Source: Streptomyces sp. NBC_01689 (GTDB lineage: Bacteria > Actinomycetota > Actinomycetes > Streptomycetales > Streptomycetaceae). Taken from it: 64,000 bases of DNA. The stretch lies in assembly GCF_036250675.1 (NCBI RefSeq), contig NZ_CP109592.1, positions 8,680,001 through 8,744,000 of the forward strand. Direction: 5' to 3'. This document shows, in pieces, positions 53,432 to 62,850 of this stretch. The position numbers and the translations under genes were made by a program. Numbering within the stretch: position 1 is the stretch's first letter; the number at the start of each line of letters is the position of its first letter. The notes beneath the pieces were generated by a model that worked only from the letters and a program-made list of their open reading frames with translations, searched no databases and was not told where the DNA came from.

Positions 53432-53820
53432 ACGCGCGGCTCCGCCGGGGCCGCGGCGTGATGCCTGAGTGTTCCGACGGACTCCGCGGGGCCGGGCACC
53501 CACGAAGCGGGGGGATGCATGGAGCCGGGTATCCATGGATCCGTCGATCCGGTGGCCAGGGCGTGACGGCGGGCCGGGGTGCGGCGCCCGCCCGGACCCC
53601 GCGCGCCCACGGCACCAGGCCGGACCCGGGCTGTCGGTCCGACCCGTCCCCGGTCCGGCCGAGTGCGTCGGTCGGTTCGGGCGGGGCGGCCCGAACACGT
53701 GCGCCGGTCCGACCCGGTACGTCGGTCGGTCCCGTACTGCTGGTCGGCCCGTGGGCACAGGGTCACCCCGTCACCGGGCCGCCCCTCTCACCGGGCCGAA
53801 CCCGCCACCCGGCCGATCCA
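53432..53820. other. Intergenic region with degenerate short repeats
   Basis: No gene is seen in 389 bp between convergent genes. The stretch 53630-53760 is rich in imperfect GTCGGTC/GGTCCG units. CATGGA and TCCATG form a small inverted repeat near 53518-53537. Confidence 0.45.
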
Positions 53821-54882
53821 TCACGCCGCCGACCCCGTCGCACCCAGCGCCCCGAGGTGTGCCGTGCGGACCGTCGCCGTCTGGCCCTGGACGAGCAGGA
53901 ACATTCCCTCCCGGGCCAGTCGCTGCGCGGGGCTGTGCAGATCCATGGCACGGCCGCCCCCGGCCACGACCGCCGCGGTCGTGGCCGCCCGCATCACGTC
54001 GTAGGCCTGTGTCTTGGCCGCCAGCCGCTCGTCGATCCGCTCGCCCGGCACGGGATGATCGGCCAGGGCGTACGCCTGCCTCCGCACCTCGTCGAGACGG
54101 GCGCGCAGGGCCCGCGCGGTCTCCGTCGCGGGCGGATCCGTGTCCAGCAGGTCGAGGGCCGCGGCCGCGACGCCGAAGACCGCGGGTGAGGCGTTGGTGT
54201 TCTTGGGGCGGTCGCCCGCCGCCCAGATCTCGTAGGGCGTCCGCAGGGCCACCGAGTCGTCGGGCAGCCACAGTCCGTCCAGGTCCAGGGAGACCGTCCG
54301 GGCGGCCGTCAGCGCGGCGAGCCGCATCGGCGGCGAGGGCCGCAGACCGGGCTGTTCGCGCGCCTCGGTGAACGCGAACAGCGCCTCCCCGGCGTCCGTG
54401 ATCCCCGCCAGCAGCATCATGTCGTTGAGCCCCCAGCCGGTGTACCAAGGCACCCTTCCGTCGAAGCGCCAGCCGCCCCGCTCGCGGGTGACCCGTACCG
54501 GGACGCGTGGATGGGCGCGCAACTGGGCGTAGGCGACGCCGGACAGCAGTTCTCCGCGCGCCAGCGGACCCAACAGCCGCTCCCGCAGCGGGGAATCCGA
54601 CCGGGCCAGGGTCAGGACCGGGGTGTGGTGCTGGGCCTGGACGAACCAGGTCGAGCAGCAGGCCCCGGCCAGGATCTCCGCGGTCTCGCGGACGACCGCG
54701 GCGGGCGCGGCGGATCCGCCGTAGGCGACCGGGGCGCTCACCCCGAGCAGTCCCGACCGCTTGACCGCTTCGATGGAACTCGCCGGGACGCCCTCCCGGT
54801 CGACGCGCTCCGCGCGCGGCGCGAGCACCTCGGACGCCAGCCGTCCGGCCCGGGAGACGAGCGGGTGCGATGGGGCGGTCAT
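53821..54882 (-). CDS. Acyl-CoA dehydrogenase-fold oxidoreductase
   Basis: A 353-residue flavoprotein of the acyl-CoA dehydrogenase/DszC-like group: GLLGVSAPVAYGGSAAPAAV, WFVQAQHHTPVLTLARSD and DGRVPWYTGWGLNDMM. It lacks an obvious catalytic Glu of classical dehydrogenases and is more like flavin monooxygenases. ATG 54882 has GGGAG nine bases upstream. It is convergent with ssuD and may be part of the same sulfur-scavenging set, though on its own promoter. Substrate unknown. Confidence 0.8.
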   Translation of the reverse strand: MTAPSHPLVSRAGRLASEVLAPRAERVDREGVPASSIEAVKRSGLLGVSAPVAYGGSAAPAAVVRETAEILAGACCSTWFVQAQHHTPVLTLARSDSPLRERLLGPLARGELLSGVAYAQLRAHPRVPVRVTRERGGWRFDGRVPWYTGWGLNDMMLLAGITDAGEALFAFTEAREQPGLRPSPPMRLAALTAARTVSLDLDGLWLPDDSVALRTPYEIWAAGDRPKNTNASPAVFGVAAAALDLLDTDPPATETARALRARLDEVRRQAYALADHPVPGERIDERLAAKTQAYDVMRAATTAAVVAGGGRAMDLHSPAQRLAREGMFLLVQGQTATVRTAHLGALGATGSAA

Positions 54883-54987
54883 CGAAAGAATCTCCCTCGG
54901 TCGTCGTGGCGTGTGTCGATCCCGGGCTCTCCCGTTCGTGTAGTCAGTGAAGACCATCCGGAGCGAGAGCCACCCGAGGAGCACACC

Positions 54988-55335
54988 ATGAAGTACTACC
55001 TGCTGAGCGTGATGCAGCCGCAGGGAGAGCCGCCCGCGCCCGAGGTGCTGGAGGAGATCACGCGTCGTCTCGACGTCCTCCACGCGGACCTGCGGGAGGC
55101 CGGGGCCTGGGTCTTCGCCGGGGGACTGCACGGGCCCGAGTCGGCCACGGTGGTCCGGGCCGAGGCCGGGGACGTACTGATCACGGACGGCCCCTACGCC
55201 GAGAGCAAGGAGTACCTGGGCGGGATCTGCCTGATCAAGGCGCCCGACCTGGACGCGGCCCTCGAGTGGGGCCGCAGGGCGACCCTGGCGACGACGCTCC
55301 CCATCGAGGTGCGGCCCTTCATGGGCGAGGCCTGA
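54988..55335 (+). CDS. YCII/DGPF-domain protein
   Basis: A 115-residue ferredoxin-like-fold protein of the YCII family ([34 protein letters not shown]). The DGPY in the middle is the family's DGPF motif. ATG 54988 has GAGGAGC upstream. Its stop overlaps the start of the ECF sigma gene (TGATG). Pairing of a YCII protein with an ECF42-type sigma factor is well known in actinobacteria, where these proteins are probably regulated by or modulate the sigma factor. Confidence 0.88.
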   Translation: MKYYLLSVMQPQGEPPAPEVLEEITRRLDVLHADLREAGAWVFAGGLHGPESATVVRAEAGDVLITDGPYAESKEYLGGICLIKAPDLDAALEWGRRATLATTLPIEVRPFMGEA

Positions 55336-56525
55336 TGCCCCTGGACGTCGAGGGGGTCTTCCGCGCCGAATACGGTCGCGCGGTCGCCGTCCTCGTCCGC
55401 TTCCTGGGCGACATCGACCTCGCCGAGGAAGCGGTCCAGGACGCCTTCACCACCGCCCTGCGGACCTGGCCGCGCTCCGGCACCCCGCCGAGCCCGGCCG
55501 GCTGGATCATCACCACCGCCCGCAACCGCGCGATCGACCGGCTGCGCCGCGAATCTACCCGCGAGTCCCGCCACGCCGAGGCCGAGCGGCTCCACGCGCG
55601 GGAGGGACCGGACGAGGAGGGCCCCGTGCGCGACGACCGGCTCCGGCTGATCTTCACCTGCTGTCACCCGGCACTCGCCGTCCCGGCCCAGGTCGCCCTC
55701 ACGCTGCGGCTCCTCGGCGGTCTGACCACCGCACAGATCGCCCGCGCCTTCCTGGTCCCCGAGCCGACCATGGCCCAGCGGATCGTCCGCGCCAAGGCCA
55801 AGATCCGCGACGCCCGCATCCCCTACCGCATCCCGCGCGACGCGGACCTCCCGGACCGGGTCAGGGGTGTGCTGGCCGTCGTCTACCTCGTCTTCAACGA
55901 GGGATACGCGGGGCGGGAGGACCTCTGCGCCGAGGCCGTCCGCCTGGGCCGGCTGCTGGCCGGGCTGATGCCGGACGAGCCCGAGACCCTCGGGCTGCTC
56001 GCGCTGATGCTCCTCGTCGAGTCCCGCCGGCCCGCCCGCACCGCACCGGACGGCACGCTGATCCCGCTCCCGGACCAGGACCGCTCCCGGTGGGACCGTG
56101 ACCTGATCGCGGAGGGGCAGGACCTGGTACGCCGCTGTCTGCGCCGCGGCCGGCCCGGCCCGTACCAGATCCAGGCCGCCGTCAACGCCGTCCACAGCGA
56201 CGCCCCGACCGCGGCCGACACCGACTGGAGCCAGATCCTCCGGCTCTACGACCAGCTGACGGAACTCGCCCCGAGCCCCGTGGTCGCCCTCAACCGGGCC
56301 GTCGCCGTCGCCGAGACGGAAGGCCCCGGACCGGCGCTCGCCCTGGTCGACGTGCTCGGCCTCCGCGGCTATCCCGCCTTCCACGCCGTACGAGCCGATC
56401 TACTGCGCCGCCTCGGCCGGACCGCCGAGGCCGTACGGGCGTACGAGGCGGCCGCCGCGCTGTCCACCAGCCCGGCGGAGCGTGCCCACCTCGAACGGAA
56501 CCGGGCAGCGCTCGGCGGCGGTTGA
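55335..56525 (+). CDS. ECF42-type RNA polymerase sigma factor
   Basis: A 396-residue sigma factor. Region 2 is at about 8-75 ([39 protein letters not shown]), region 4 at about 110-170 ([32 protein letters not shown]). A long C-terminal extension (about 185-396) with DUF6596 and TPR-like helices ([20 protein letters not shown]) is the ECF42 hallmark and replaces an anti-sigma factor. ATG 55335 overlaps the YCII stop, so translation is coupled. Target genes usually include the YCII gene itself. Confidence 0.92.
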   Translation: MPLDVEGVFRAEYGRAVAVLVRFLGDIDLAEEAVQDAFTTALRTWPRSGTPPSPAGWIITTARNRAIDRLRRESTRESRHAEAERLHAREGPDEEGPVRDDRLRLIFTCCHPALAVPAQVALTLRLLGGLTTAQIARAFLVPEPTMAQRIVRAKAKIRDARIPYRIPRDADLPDRVRGVLAVVYLVFNEGYAGREDLCAEAVRLGRLLAGLMPDEPETLGLLALMLLVESRRPARTAPDGTLIPLPDQDRSRWDRDLIAEGQDLVRRCLRRGRPGPYQIQAAVNAVHSDAPTAADTDWSQILRLYDQLTELAPSPVVALNRAVAVAETEGPGPALALVDVLGLRGYPAFHAVRADLLRRLGRTAEAVRAYEAAAALSTSPAERAHLERNRAALGGG

Positions 56526-56691
56526 CGGGAGGACGGCCGGCGATCGTGGGGGTGCGCGGACGTGGCACGGTAGACGACATGGCACGGTAGAAGGGGGCTG
56601 GCGAGTTCAGGATCGGCCGCCCCGGACGGCGGATGCGCGCGGCTCCGGACCACCGGCGTCTGATTCGGGGTCCGGACAAGAGGGAGTGGAC

Positions 56692-57294
56692 GTGAAGCTC
56701 ACCGCCAAGGGGACGGCCACGCGTGGACGGATCATCGAGGGTGCGGCCGCCGAGATGCGGGAGCGGGGCGTCGCCGTCACGACCCTGGACGACGTGCGCG
56801 CCCGGACCGGTACCAGCAAGAGCCAGCTGTTCCACTATTTCCCCGGCGGCAAGGAAGAACTGCTGCTCGCGGTGGCGCGCTTCGAGGCCGACCAGGTGCT
56901 GGCCGACCAGCGGCCCGAACTGGGGGACCTCACGTCGTGGGGCGCCTGGCAGGCCTGGCGCGACACCGTGGTGGCCCGGTATCGCGGGCAGGGGCAGACG
57001 TGCCCGCTCAACATGCTGATGTCGCAGCTGGGACGCAGCACCCCGGGTGCCCAGGCGGTCGTCGCCGAACTGCTGGGGAAGTGGCAGGGCGAGATCGCGG
57101 ACGGCGTCCGGGCGATGCAACGCCAGGGGGAGATCGGCCCCGGCGTGGACGCGGACCGCTCGGCGGCCGCGCTGCTGGCGGGGATCCAGGGCGGTGTCGT
57201 GGTGCTGCTCTCGACCGGACGGACGACCCATCTGGAGGCGGCCCTCGACCTGGGCATCCAGCAGTTGCGCGACAGCGCGTCGCGGCAGGGGTGA
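56692..57294 (+). CDS. TetR family regulator
   Basis: A 200-residue TetR protein. The DNA-binding domain has ATRGRIIEGAAAEMRERGVA and VRARTGTSKSQLFHYFPGGK. The ligand domain carries one Cys (QTCPLNMLMSQL) as in LmrA/YxaF-type members. GTG 56692 has GGGAG upstream. It follows the ECF42 gene but has its own ribosome site and a 166-bp gap. Target and ligand unknown. Confidence 0.88.
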   Translation: MKLTAKGTATRGRIIEGAAAEMRERGVAVTTLDDVRARTGTSKSQLFHYFPGGKEELLLAVARFEADQVLADQRPELGDLTSWGAWQAWRDTVVARYRGQGQTCPLNMLMSQLGRSTPGAQAVVAELLGKWQGEIADGVRAMQRQGEIGPGVDADRSAAALLAGIQGGVVVLLSTGRTTHLEAALDLGIQQLRDSASRQG

Positions 57295-57453
57295 GTCGGC
57301 CCCGGGCGGCTCCGGACGCACCTCCGGCGGGGCGGGGCGGATGAGAGGGCGGGCGGACACGGTGAAGCTCCGGTCCGTCGACGGCGCCGGAACCGACGCT
57401 GACCGACCGACCGATTCTTTGGCGTTCGTTCCAGAAGCGTGTACGGTGCTCCC

Positions 57454-58035
57454 ATGGCACGTACCCGAGAGTTCGACACGGACGCCGTGGTGGCGTCCGC
57501 GATGGAGGCGTTTCGGCGCACCGGATACGAGGGCACCTCGATGCGGGACCTGTCCGAGGCGACGGGGCTCGGGAGCGGCTCGCTCTACGCAGCCTTCGGC
57601 AGCAAGGAGGGTCTGTATCTGGCCGCCCTCGACCTCTATCGCCGGAGCTACGCGGTACCGCTGACCGAACTGCTCCGCTCCGGCGGCGACCCCCGCGAGG
57701 TGATTCGCGAGGTGTTCGTGGGCGCGGTGGACGAGATCGCCCGCGACGGCAGCCGGCTGGCGTGTCTGATCGTGGCCGGGGCGATGGAGCGGGCCCGTGA
57801 CGACGCACGGGTGGGCCGGCGGCTCCGCTCCACGACCCGGACGCTGGAGCTCGCGCTCTTCGACGTGATCGCCGAGGGGCAGTCGCGCGGCCGGATCCCG
57901 TCCGGGCGCGCCGCCGAGGACCTCGCCGCCTTCCTGGTGACGAGCCTGCAGGGGCTGCGGGTCATGGGCGCGATCGACTCCGACCGTGCCGCCCTGATGC
58001 GGTCCGCCGAGGTCGCGCTGAGCTGCCTGGACTGA
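57454..58035 (+). CDS. TetR family regulator
   Basis: A 193-residue TetR protein: DAVVASAMEAFRRTGYEGTS, LSEATGLGSGSLYAAFGSKE and a ligand domain with LACLIVAGAMER. It has a clear promoter: TTGGCG (57419-57424), 17 bp, TACGGT (57442-57447), and ATG 57454 lies seven bases later, so it is probably leaderless. The next gene, a Gfo/Idh/MocA oxidoreductase, starts 97 bp on and has a palindrome in its promoter that this protein may bind. Confidence 0.9.
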   Translation: MARTREFDTDAVVASAMEAFRRTGYEGTSMRDLSEATGLGSGSLYAAFGSKEGLYLAALDLYRRSYAVPLTELLRSGGDPREVIREVFVGAVDEIARDGSRLACLIVAGAMERARDDARVGRRLRSTTRTLELALFDVIAEGQSRGRIPSGRAAEDLAAFLVTSLQGLRVMGAIDSDRAALMRSAEVALSCLD

Positions 58036-58090
58036 ACGGGTCCGGCACGCGGACGCTTCTCCGGTGAGGGGCATCCGTGTATCCGAATTA

Positions 58091-58106
58091 TGTAACATAC
58101 GTTAAA
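58091..58106. promoter_or_regulatory. Candidate TetR operator
   Basis: TGTAACATACGTTAAA is an inverted repeat (five of six arm pairs around ATAC) in an AT-rich island between the TetR gene and the oxidoreductase. It starts 42 bp before the oxidoreductase start codon, where it would block or overlap the promoter. Confidence 0.55.
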
Positions 58107-58132
58107 GAAAGTATCGAGAAAGGACCAGCATC

Positions 58133-59272
58133 ATGGAACCGACAGGCGTGGGTGTCATCGGCGGCAGCACGAGCGGGTGGGCGTCCCTCTCGCACATCCC
58201 GGCGATCGGCGCCTCGGCGGCCTTCGAACTGCGCGCCGTCAGCACCTCCCGGCGCAGCTCGGCCATGGCCGCGGCGGCCGCGTACGGGGTGGCGGGCTAC
58301 GACGACCACCGGGACCTCATCGCACACCCCGGCGTCGATCTCGTCGTCGTCGCGGTGAAGGTCACCGAGCACCTCGAACTGGTCTCGGCGGCCCTCGACG
58401 CGGGCAAGATGGTCTACTGCGAATGGCCGCTGGGCAACGGCCTGGCCGAGGCAGAACAGCTGACCCTTCGTGCCGAGACGGCCGGGGTCCGTACCGTCGT
58501 GGGACTGCAGGGGAGATACGCCCCCGAGGTCCGCTTCGCCCGTGACCTGATCCGCGACGGATACGTCGGCCGGGTGCTGGGCACCACCCTCTCCGGTTCC
58601 GGCATGGTCTGGGGCCCCGAGGTCGCCAACCATCAGCAGGCGTACTGGTACGACAAGGCGAACGGCGCGACACCCCTCACCTCACCCACCCTGCACGCCC
58701 TCGATCCCCTGCACCACGTACTCGGCGAGTTCGAGTCGGTGGCCGCGAACCTCGTGGTGGGCCGCACTCGCGCGACGGTGGCCGAGGACGGTCGCAGCGT
58801 CCCCGTCACGGCCGCCGACCAGGTCTCCGTGATCGGCACGCTCGCCGGCGGTGCCTCCGCCTCGGTCTTCTACCGCGGCGGCAGCTCGCGGGCCGGCGAC
58901 TTCCGCTGGGAGATCAACGGCACCGAAGGGGATCTCGTCCTGACCGCCGACTGGGGCAACATGCAGGTCGCGCGGCTCGCACTGGCGGGTGGCCGGGGCG
59001 CCGACACGGCGGTCGCACCCCTCCCGGTGCCCGCCTCGTACACGGGTGACCTGCCCACGGATCTGGTCTCCTCGCCGGCCGCCAACGTGGCACGGCTGTA
59101 CGGGCACCTCGCGCGGGATCTGGCCGAGGGGACCCGCACCGTGCCCGACTTCGCACATGCCCTGGCGCGTCACCGGCTGGTCGACGCCATCGAGCAGGCC
59201 GCGGACACCGGCACGGCCCGGACCCTCGCGAAGGGTCCCGCCGGGTCCGGCGCGGCGACCTCCGCCCGCTGA
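58133..59272 (+). CDS. Gfo/Idh/MocA family oxidoreductase
   Basis: A 379-residue NAD(P)-dependent dehydrogenase. The N-terminal Rossmann domain opens VGVIGGSTSGWASLSHIPAI; the catalytic stretch CEWPLGNGLAEAEQL corresponds to the EKP motif of the family but has Trp in place of Lys, so catalysis may differ. The C-terminal part is the usual open beta sheet (residues about 130-330). ATG 58133 has AAAGGA upstream. Probably repressed by the upstream TetR; the substrate may be a sugar, inositol or terpenoid alcohol. Confidence 0.87.
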   Translation: MEPTGVGVIGGSTSGWASLSHIPAIGASAAFELRAVSTSRRSSAMAAAAAYGVAGYDDHRDLIAHPGVDLVVVAVKVTEHLELVSAALDAGKMVYCEWPLGNGLAEAEQLTLRAETAGVRTVVGLQGRYAPEVRFARDLIRDGYVGRVLGTTLSGSGMVWGPEVANHQQAYWYDKANGATPLTSPTLHALDPLHHVLGEFESVAANLVVGRTRATVAEDGRSVPVTAADQVSVIGTLAGGASASVFYRGGSSRAGDFRWEINGTEGDLVLTADWGNMQVARLALAGGRGADTAVAPLPVPASYTGDLPTDLVSSPAANVARLYGHLARDLAEGTRTVPDFAHALARHRLVDAIEQAADTGTARTLAKGPAGSGAATSAR

Positions 59273-59636
59273 CGCCGTGCCGCGACGGGCGGGGCCGGCA
59301 GCCCGGGGCGTCGCGGACGTCGTGGGTCCTCCGCGCCTCGCCATCGCGTCGAGGCCGGTGGGCGGCGTGTGACCGAGCCGCCCCGCCGTCGCGTCCGGGT
59401 CCGTCGGGCGGACCGAGCCGCCGTTGGGTCGAGGCCCGGCAGGCGACGGGCGACAGAGCCGCTCGCGCGGTCCCCCGGATGCTCTTCACGTAGCCGGAAT
59501 GTACTTGGGAACCTGAAAGGTTGGTTATTGCATCGATCCCGTAGGGTCGACGGAGGACGAAGGCCGACGCGCGCCGAGAGGCCGTGCCGACCCCAGCAAG
59601 CGGACCACCCGGCCCGCTCCGACCAGCGAGGGCACC
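59273..59636. other. Intergenic region before the aldehyde dehydrogenase
   Basis: No gene is seen in 364 bp. GACCGAGCCGCC occurs twice (about 59370 and 59410). AACCT-GAA-AGGTT at 59510-59522 is a small perfect inverted repeat near a possible promoter with TAGGGT at 59542-59547. Confidence 0.45.
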
Positions 59637-60959
59637 GTGACCCACCCCATCCCCGAGCAGCCCGCCGATCTCGTGGCCCGGCTGCGTGCCACCTTCCGCT
59701 CCGGCCGCACCAAGCCCGTCGAGTGGCGCACGGCCCAGCTGCGCGGACTGCGCGAGATGCTCACGGCGCACGGCGAGGACCTCGCCGCGGCGCTCCACGC
59801 CGATCTCGGCAAGAGCCCCACCGAGGCCCACCGCACCGAGATCGACTTCACCGTCCGCGAGATCGACCACACCCTGGAGCACCTCGACGAGTGGCTGCGC
59901 CCGCAGACCGCCCCGGTCCCGGCGTTCCTCGGCGCGGACGCGAGCGCGTGGACGCGCTACGACCCGCTGGGCGTGGTCCTGGTCATCGCGCCCTGGAACT
60001 ACCCCGTCCAGCTTCTCCTGACGCCGATGCTCGGCGCGCTGGCCGCGGGCAACACCGTCGTCGTCAAGCCCAGCGAGCTCGCCCCCGCCACCTCGGCGGC
60101 CGTCGCACGGCTGCTGCCCCGGTATCTCGACACCGACGCCGTGGCCGTCGTGGAGGGCGCCGTCGAGGAGACCACCGCGCTGCTGGCGGAGCGCTTCGAC
60201 CACATCTTCTACACCGGCAACGGCACGGTGGGCCGGATCGTGATGCGGGCCGCCGCCGAACACCTCACCCCGGTCGCCCTCGAACTGGGCGGAAAGTCAC
60301 CGGCGTTCGTCGATCGCGGCACCGACCTCGCCGTCGTCGCCGACCGGCTCGCCCGCGGCAAGTTCCTGAACGCCGGGCAGACCTGTGTCGCGCCCGACTA
60401 CGTCCTCACCGACCCGGAGACCGCCCGCGCTCTGGAGCCGGAACTCGTCCGCGCCGTCGAGGAACTCTTCGGCACCGAACCGCGGCGGTCCACCGAGTAC
60501 GGGCGCATCGTCAACGAACGCCACTTCGACCGGCTGAGCTCCCTGCTCGGTTCCGGCCGCACTGTCGTCGGCGGCAGCGGCGACCGTGCCGCCAAGTACC
60601 TCGCCCCGACCGTCCTGGCGGACGTCGACCCCGCGGCGCCCGTCATGCGCGAGGAGATCTTCGGCCCGATCCTGCCGATCGTGACGGTGTCCGGACTGGA
60701 CGAGGCCGTCGACTTCATCAACGACCGTGACAAGCCGCTGGCCCTGTACGCCTTCACCGAGTCGGACACCACCCGGGAGCGGCTGGCCGCCGAGACCTCG
60801 TCCGGCGGTCTCGGCCTCGGACTGCCACTCGCCCATCTGACCGTCTCCGACCTGCCGTTCGGCGGCGTCGGTGAGAGCGGCATGGGCAGCTACCACGGCC
60901 GCTATTCCATCGAGACGTTCAGCCACCGCAAGGCGGTGCTGGAGAAGCCGCTGAGCTGA
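59637..60959 (+). CDS. Aldehyde dehydrogenase family protein
   Basis: A 440-residue class 3-like aldehyde dehydrogenase, which oxidises aldehydes with NAD(P). Motifs: VVLVIAPWNYPVQLLLTPML, VKPSELAP, YTGNGTVGRIVM (cofactor), ALELGGKSPAFVD with the general-base Glu, and FLNAGQTCVAPDYVL with the catalytic Cys. EEIFGPILPI and the C-terminal SYHGRYSIETFSHRK fit the short fatty-aldehyde type. GTG 59637 is preceded by a GAGGG site. Possible partner of the nearby oxidoreductases in detoxifying aldehydes. Confidence 0.94.
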   Translation: MTHPIPEQPADLVARLRATFRSGRTKPVEWRTAQLRGLREMLTAHGEDLAAALHADLGKSPTEAHRTEIDFTVREIDHTLEHLDEWLRPQTAPVPAFLGADASAWTRYDPLGVVLVIAPWNYPVQLLLTPMLGALAAGNTVVVKPSELAPATSAAVARLLPRYLDTDAVAVVEGAVEETTALLAERFDHIFYTGNGTVGRIVMRAAAEHLTPVALELGGKSPAFVDRGTDLAVVADRLARGKFLNAGQTCVAPDYVLTDPETARALEPELVRAVEELFGTEPRRSTEYGRIVNERHFDRLSSLLGSGRTVVGGSGDRAAKYLAPTVLADVDPAAPVMREEIFGPILPIVTVSGLDEAVDFINDRDKPLALYAFTESDTTRERLAAETSSGGLGLGLPLAHLTVSDLPFGGVGESGMGSYHGRYSIETFSHRKAVLEKPLS

Positions 60960-61256
60960 GCCGGGCGCGGTTCCCGGCGACCAGCGGGAAGGAGCCCTGT
61001 CCGCCTCGCCCGTCCCGACGGTCCGGGGGAAGGTCCGGAAGGACCGTCCCCGGGCCGACCGGTCCGTCAAGCAGGCCCATCCAGCAGGGTGTTCGACTCG
61101 TTCGGTCCGTCCCGTCCGTTCGGTCCGTCCGGCCCGTCCGCCGGCCGGACAGACCGGGCGACCGTGACGGACCCGCGCACCGACCCCGTACGTGCCCCGC
61201 GCGGAGGGCTCCGGCCGACCCTGTGGAGACGCGTCGGCCCGTGTTACCGTCGCGCC
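60960..61256. other. Intergenic region with GTCCG-rich low-complexity DNA
   Basis: No gene is seen. Around 61098-61145 the DNA is an irregular run of GTCCGTCC/GGTCCG units. The promoter of the next gene (TACCGT at 61245-61250) lies at the end. Confidence 0.45.
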
Positions 61257-61655
61257 GTGTCCCAGAGCGAGATCGACGTGGTGACCGCCGAGTTCTTCGG
61301 CGCGTTCGACAACCGGGGCGGCCGGACCGCCGACCTCGACCGCATCCGCCGACTGGTCCTCCCCGGCGGCGTGATCGTCAAGACCGGCCCGGAGTTCACC
61401 GTGTACACGGTGGAGGAGTTCATCGCGCCGCGCCGGACGCTGCTGGGCGACGGACGTCTGACCGAGTTCAGCGAGTGGGAGACCTCGGAACGGACCGACA
61501 TCGCGGGCGACGTCGCCTCGCGGTTCGGCGAGTACCGCAAGTCCGGTGTCCTGGACGGCGAACCGTTCGAGGGCGGCGGGGTCAAGACCATCCAGTTCGT
61601 CCGCACCCCCGACGGCTGGCGCATCTCGGCCTTCTCCTGGTACGACCACGCCTGA
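61257..61655 (+). CDS. SnoaL/DUF4440-like protein
   Basis: A 132-residue NTF2-fold protein (VTAEFFGAFDNRGGRTADLD, TVYTVEEFIAPRRTLL, and the closing TPDGWRISAFSWYDH). Such proteins are small cone-shaped dimers used as enzymes or ligand pockets; the conserved D-G-W-R-I end is typical of DUF4440. GTG 61257 lies seven bases after TACCGT, so the mRNA may be leaderless. Function unknown. Confidence 0.78.
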   Translation: MSQSEIDVVTAEFFGAFDNRGGRTADLDRIRRLVLPGGVIVKTGPEFTVYTVEEFIAPRRTLLGDGRLTEFSEWETSERTDIAGDVASRFGEYRKSGVLDGEPFEGGGVKTIQFVRTPDGWRISAFSWYDHA

Positions 61656-61792
61656 CCTTCCCGGCGTGGGGAGTCGGGCCGGGCACGGGCGTCGAGCGGC
61701 CCCGGACCGGGTTCCCGGGCCGGGTTCGGCGGCCGGTCCGCCTCTCGGGGCCGCGGGCGGGTGTCCGTAGGACCGTGTGCCAAACTGCCACG

Positions 61793-62716
61793 ATGACCTC
61801 GGAGATGATCAGCGCGGCGGCGTCGGGTGTCTGGAGACTGGGGGACCTCGACGTCCACCGCATCGGGTTCGGTGCGATGCGTCTCACCGGAAGCGCGGCC
61901 TTCCATCTGGGGACCCCGAGCGACCGCGACCGCTCGATCGCCGTGCTGCGGCGCGCGATCGAACTCGGCGTCAACCACATCGACACCGCAGCCTTCTACT
62001 TCTCGTCGCTGCGGTCCGCGAACGAGCTGATCAACAGCGCGCTGGCCCCGTACCCCGACGATCTCGTCATCGTCACCAAGGTGGGCCCGTACCGCGACTA
62101 CGCGGGGGAGTGGGGCGCGGCGGCCCGGCCCGACCAACTCCGGTCCCACGTGGAGGAGAACCTGCGGCAGCTCGGGCGCGACCACCTCGACGTGGTGAAT
62201 CTGCGGCGCATGGGCCAGGACTCGATCGCGGAACACTTCGGCGCGCTCGCCGAACTGCGTGACGCGGGCCTGATCCGGCACCTCGGTGTCTCCGACGTCG
62301 ACCCCCGTCAGCTGGCGGAGGCACAAGCCATCGCACCTGTGGTGTGCGTCCAGAACCGGTACGGTCTCGGTTCCACGGCGCCGGGGACCGACGAACTGAT
62401 CCGGATCTGCGGGGAGTCGGGCATCGCGTTCGTGCCCTTCTTCGCCATCGCAGGCAAGGGCGGCGCGCGGGGACCCGGCGGCGGAGCCGCGGGGAAGGGC
62501 GGGACGGAGAGCGCGGTGCTCGCCGTCGCACAGGCCCACGGTGCCACTCCCGCCCAGGTCCGGCTGGCGTGGACGCTGCGGCAGGGGCCGCACGTGCTGG
62601 CCATCCCCGGCACCGGCGACCCGGACCACCTCGCCGAGAACGTCGCCGCGGGCGCGCTCCGGCTCACCGACGGCGAGACGGCCCGATTGGACGCGGTCCA
62701 CCGGGCGGGGGAGTGA
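61793..62716 (+). CDS. Aldo/keto reductase
   Basis: A 307-residue NADPH-dependent reductase with a TIM-barrel fold. Motifs: VHRIGFGAMRLTG at the N-terminus, NHIDTAAFYFSSLRSANELI with the catalytic Asp and Tyr, VTKVGPYRD with the Lys, and IPGTGDPDHLAENVAA near the cofactor. The His usually found in the catalytic tetrad after the fourth strand is replaced (VVNLRRMG), so activity may be altered. ATG 61793 has no clear ribosome site and may be leaderless. Confidence 0.9.
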   Translation: MTSEMISAAASGVWRLGDLDVHRIGFGAMRLTGSAAFHLGTPSDRDRSIAVLRRAIELGVNHIDTAAFYFSSLRSANELINSALAPYPDDLVIVTKVGPYRDYAGEWGAAARPDQLRSHVEENLRQLGRDHLDVVNLRRMGQDSIAEHFGALAELRDAGLIRHLGVSDVDPRQLAEAQAIAPVVCVQNRYGLGSTAPGTDELIRICGESGIAFVPFFAIAGKGGARGPGGGAAGKGGTESAVLAVAQAHGATPAQVRLAWTLRQGPHVLAIPGTGDPDHLAENVAAGALRLTDGETARLDAVHRAGE

Positions 62717-62850
62717 GACGGACGGAGCGGGACGGGCGGTCCGCCGTCGTGCCGGGCGGCGGACCCTCACCGGCACAGTGACCGGCACCGGCCGGCACCG
62801 GCCGGCCCCGGTCCGGGTCTCCCGGGCCGGAGCCGTCGTGGCCGGAGGGC

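Noticed and set aside
61098..61145. GTCCG-rich run suggestive of a CRISPR-like array
   Set aside because: Units are short, irregular and without unique spacers; it is simple low-complexity DNA.
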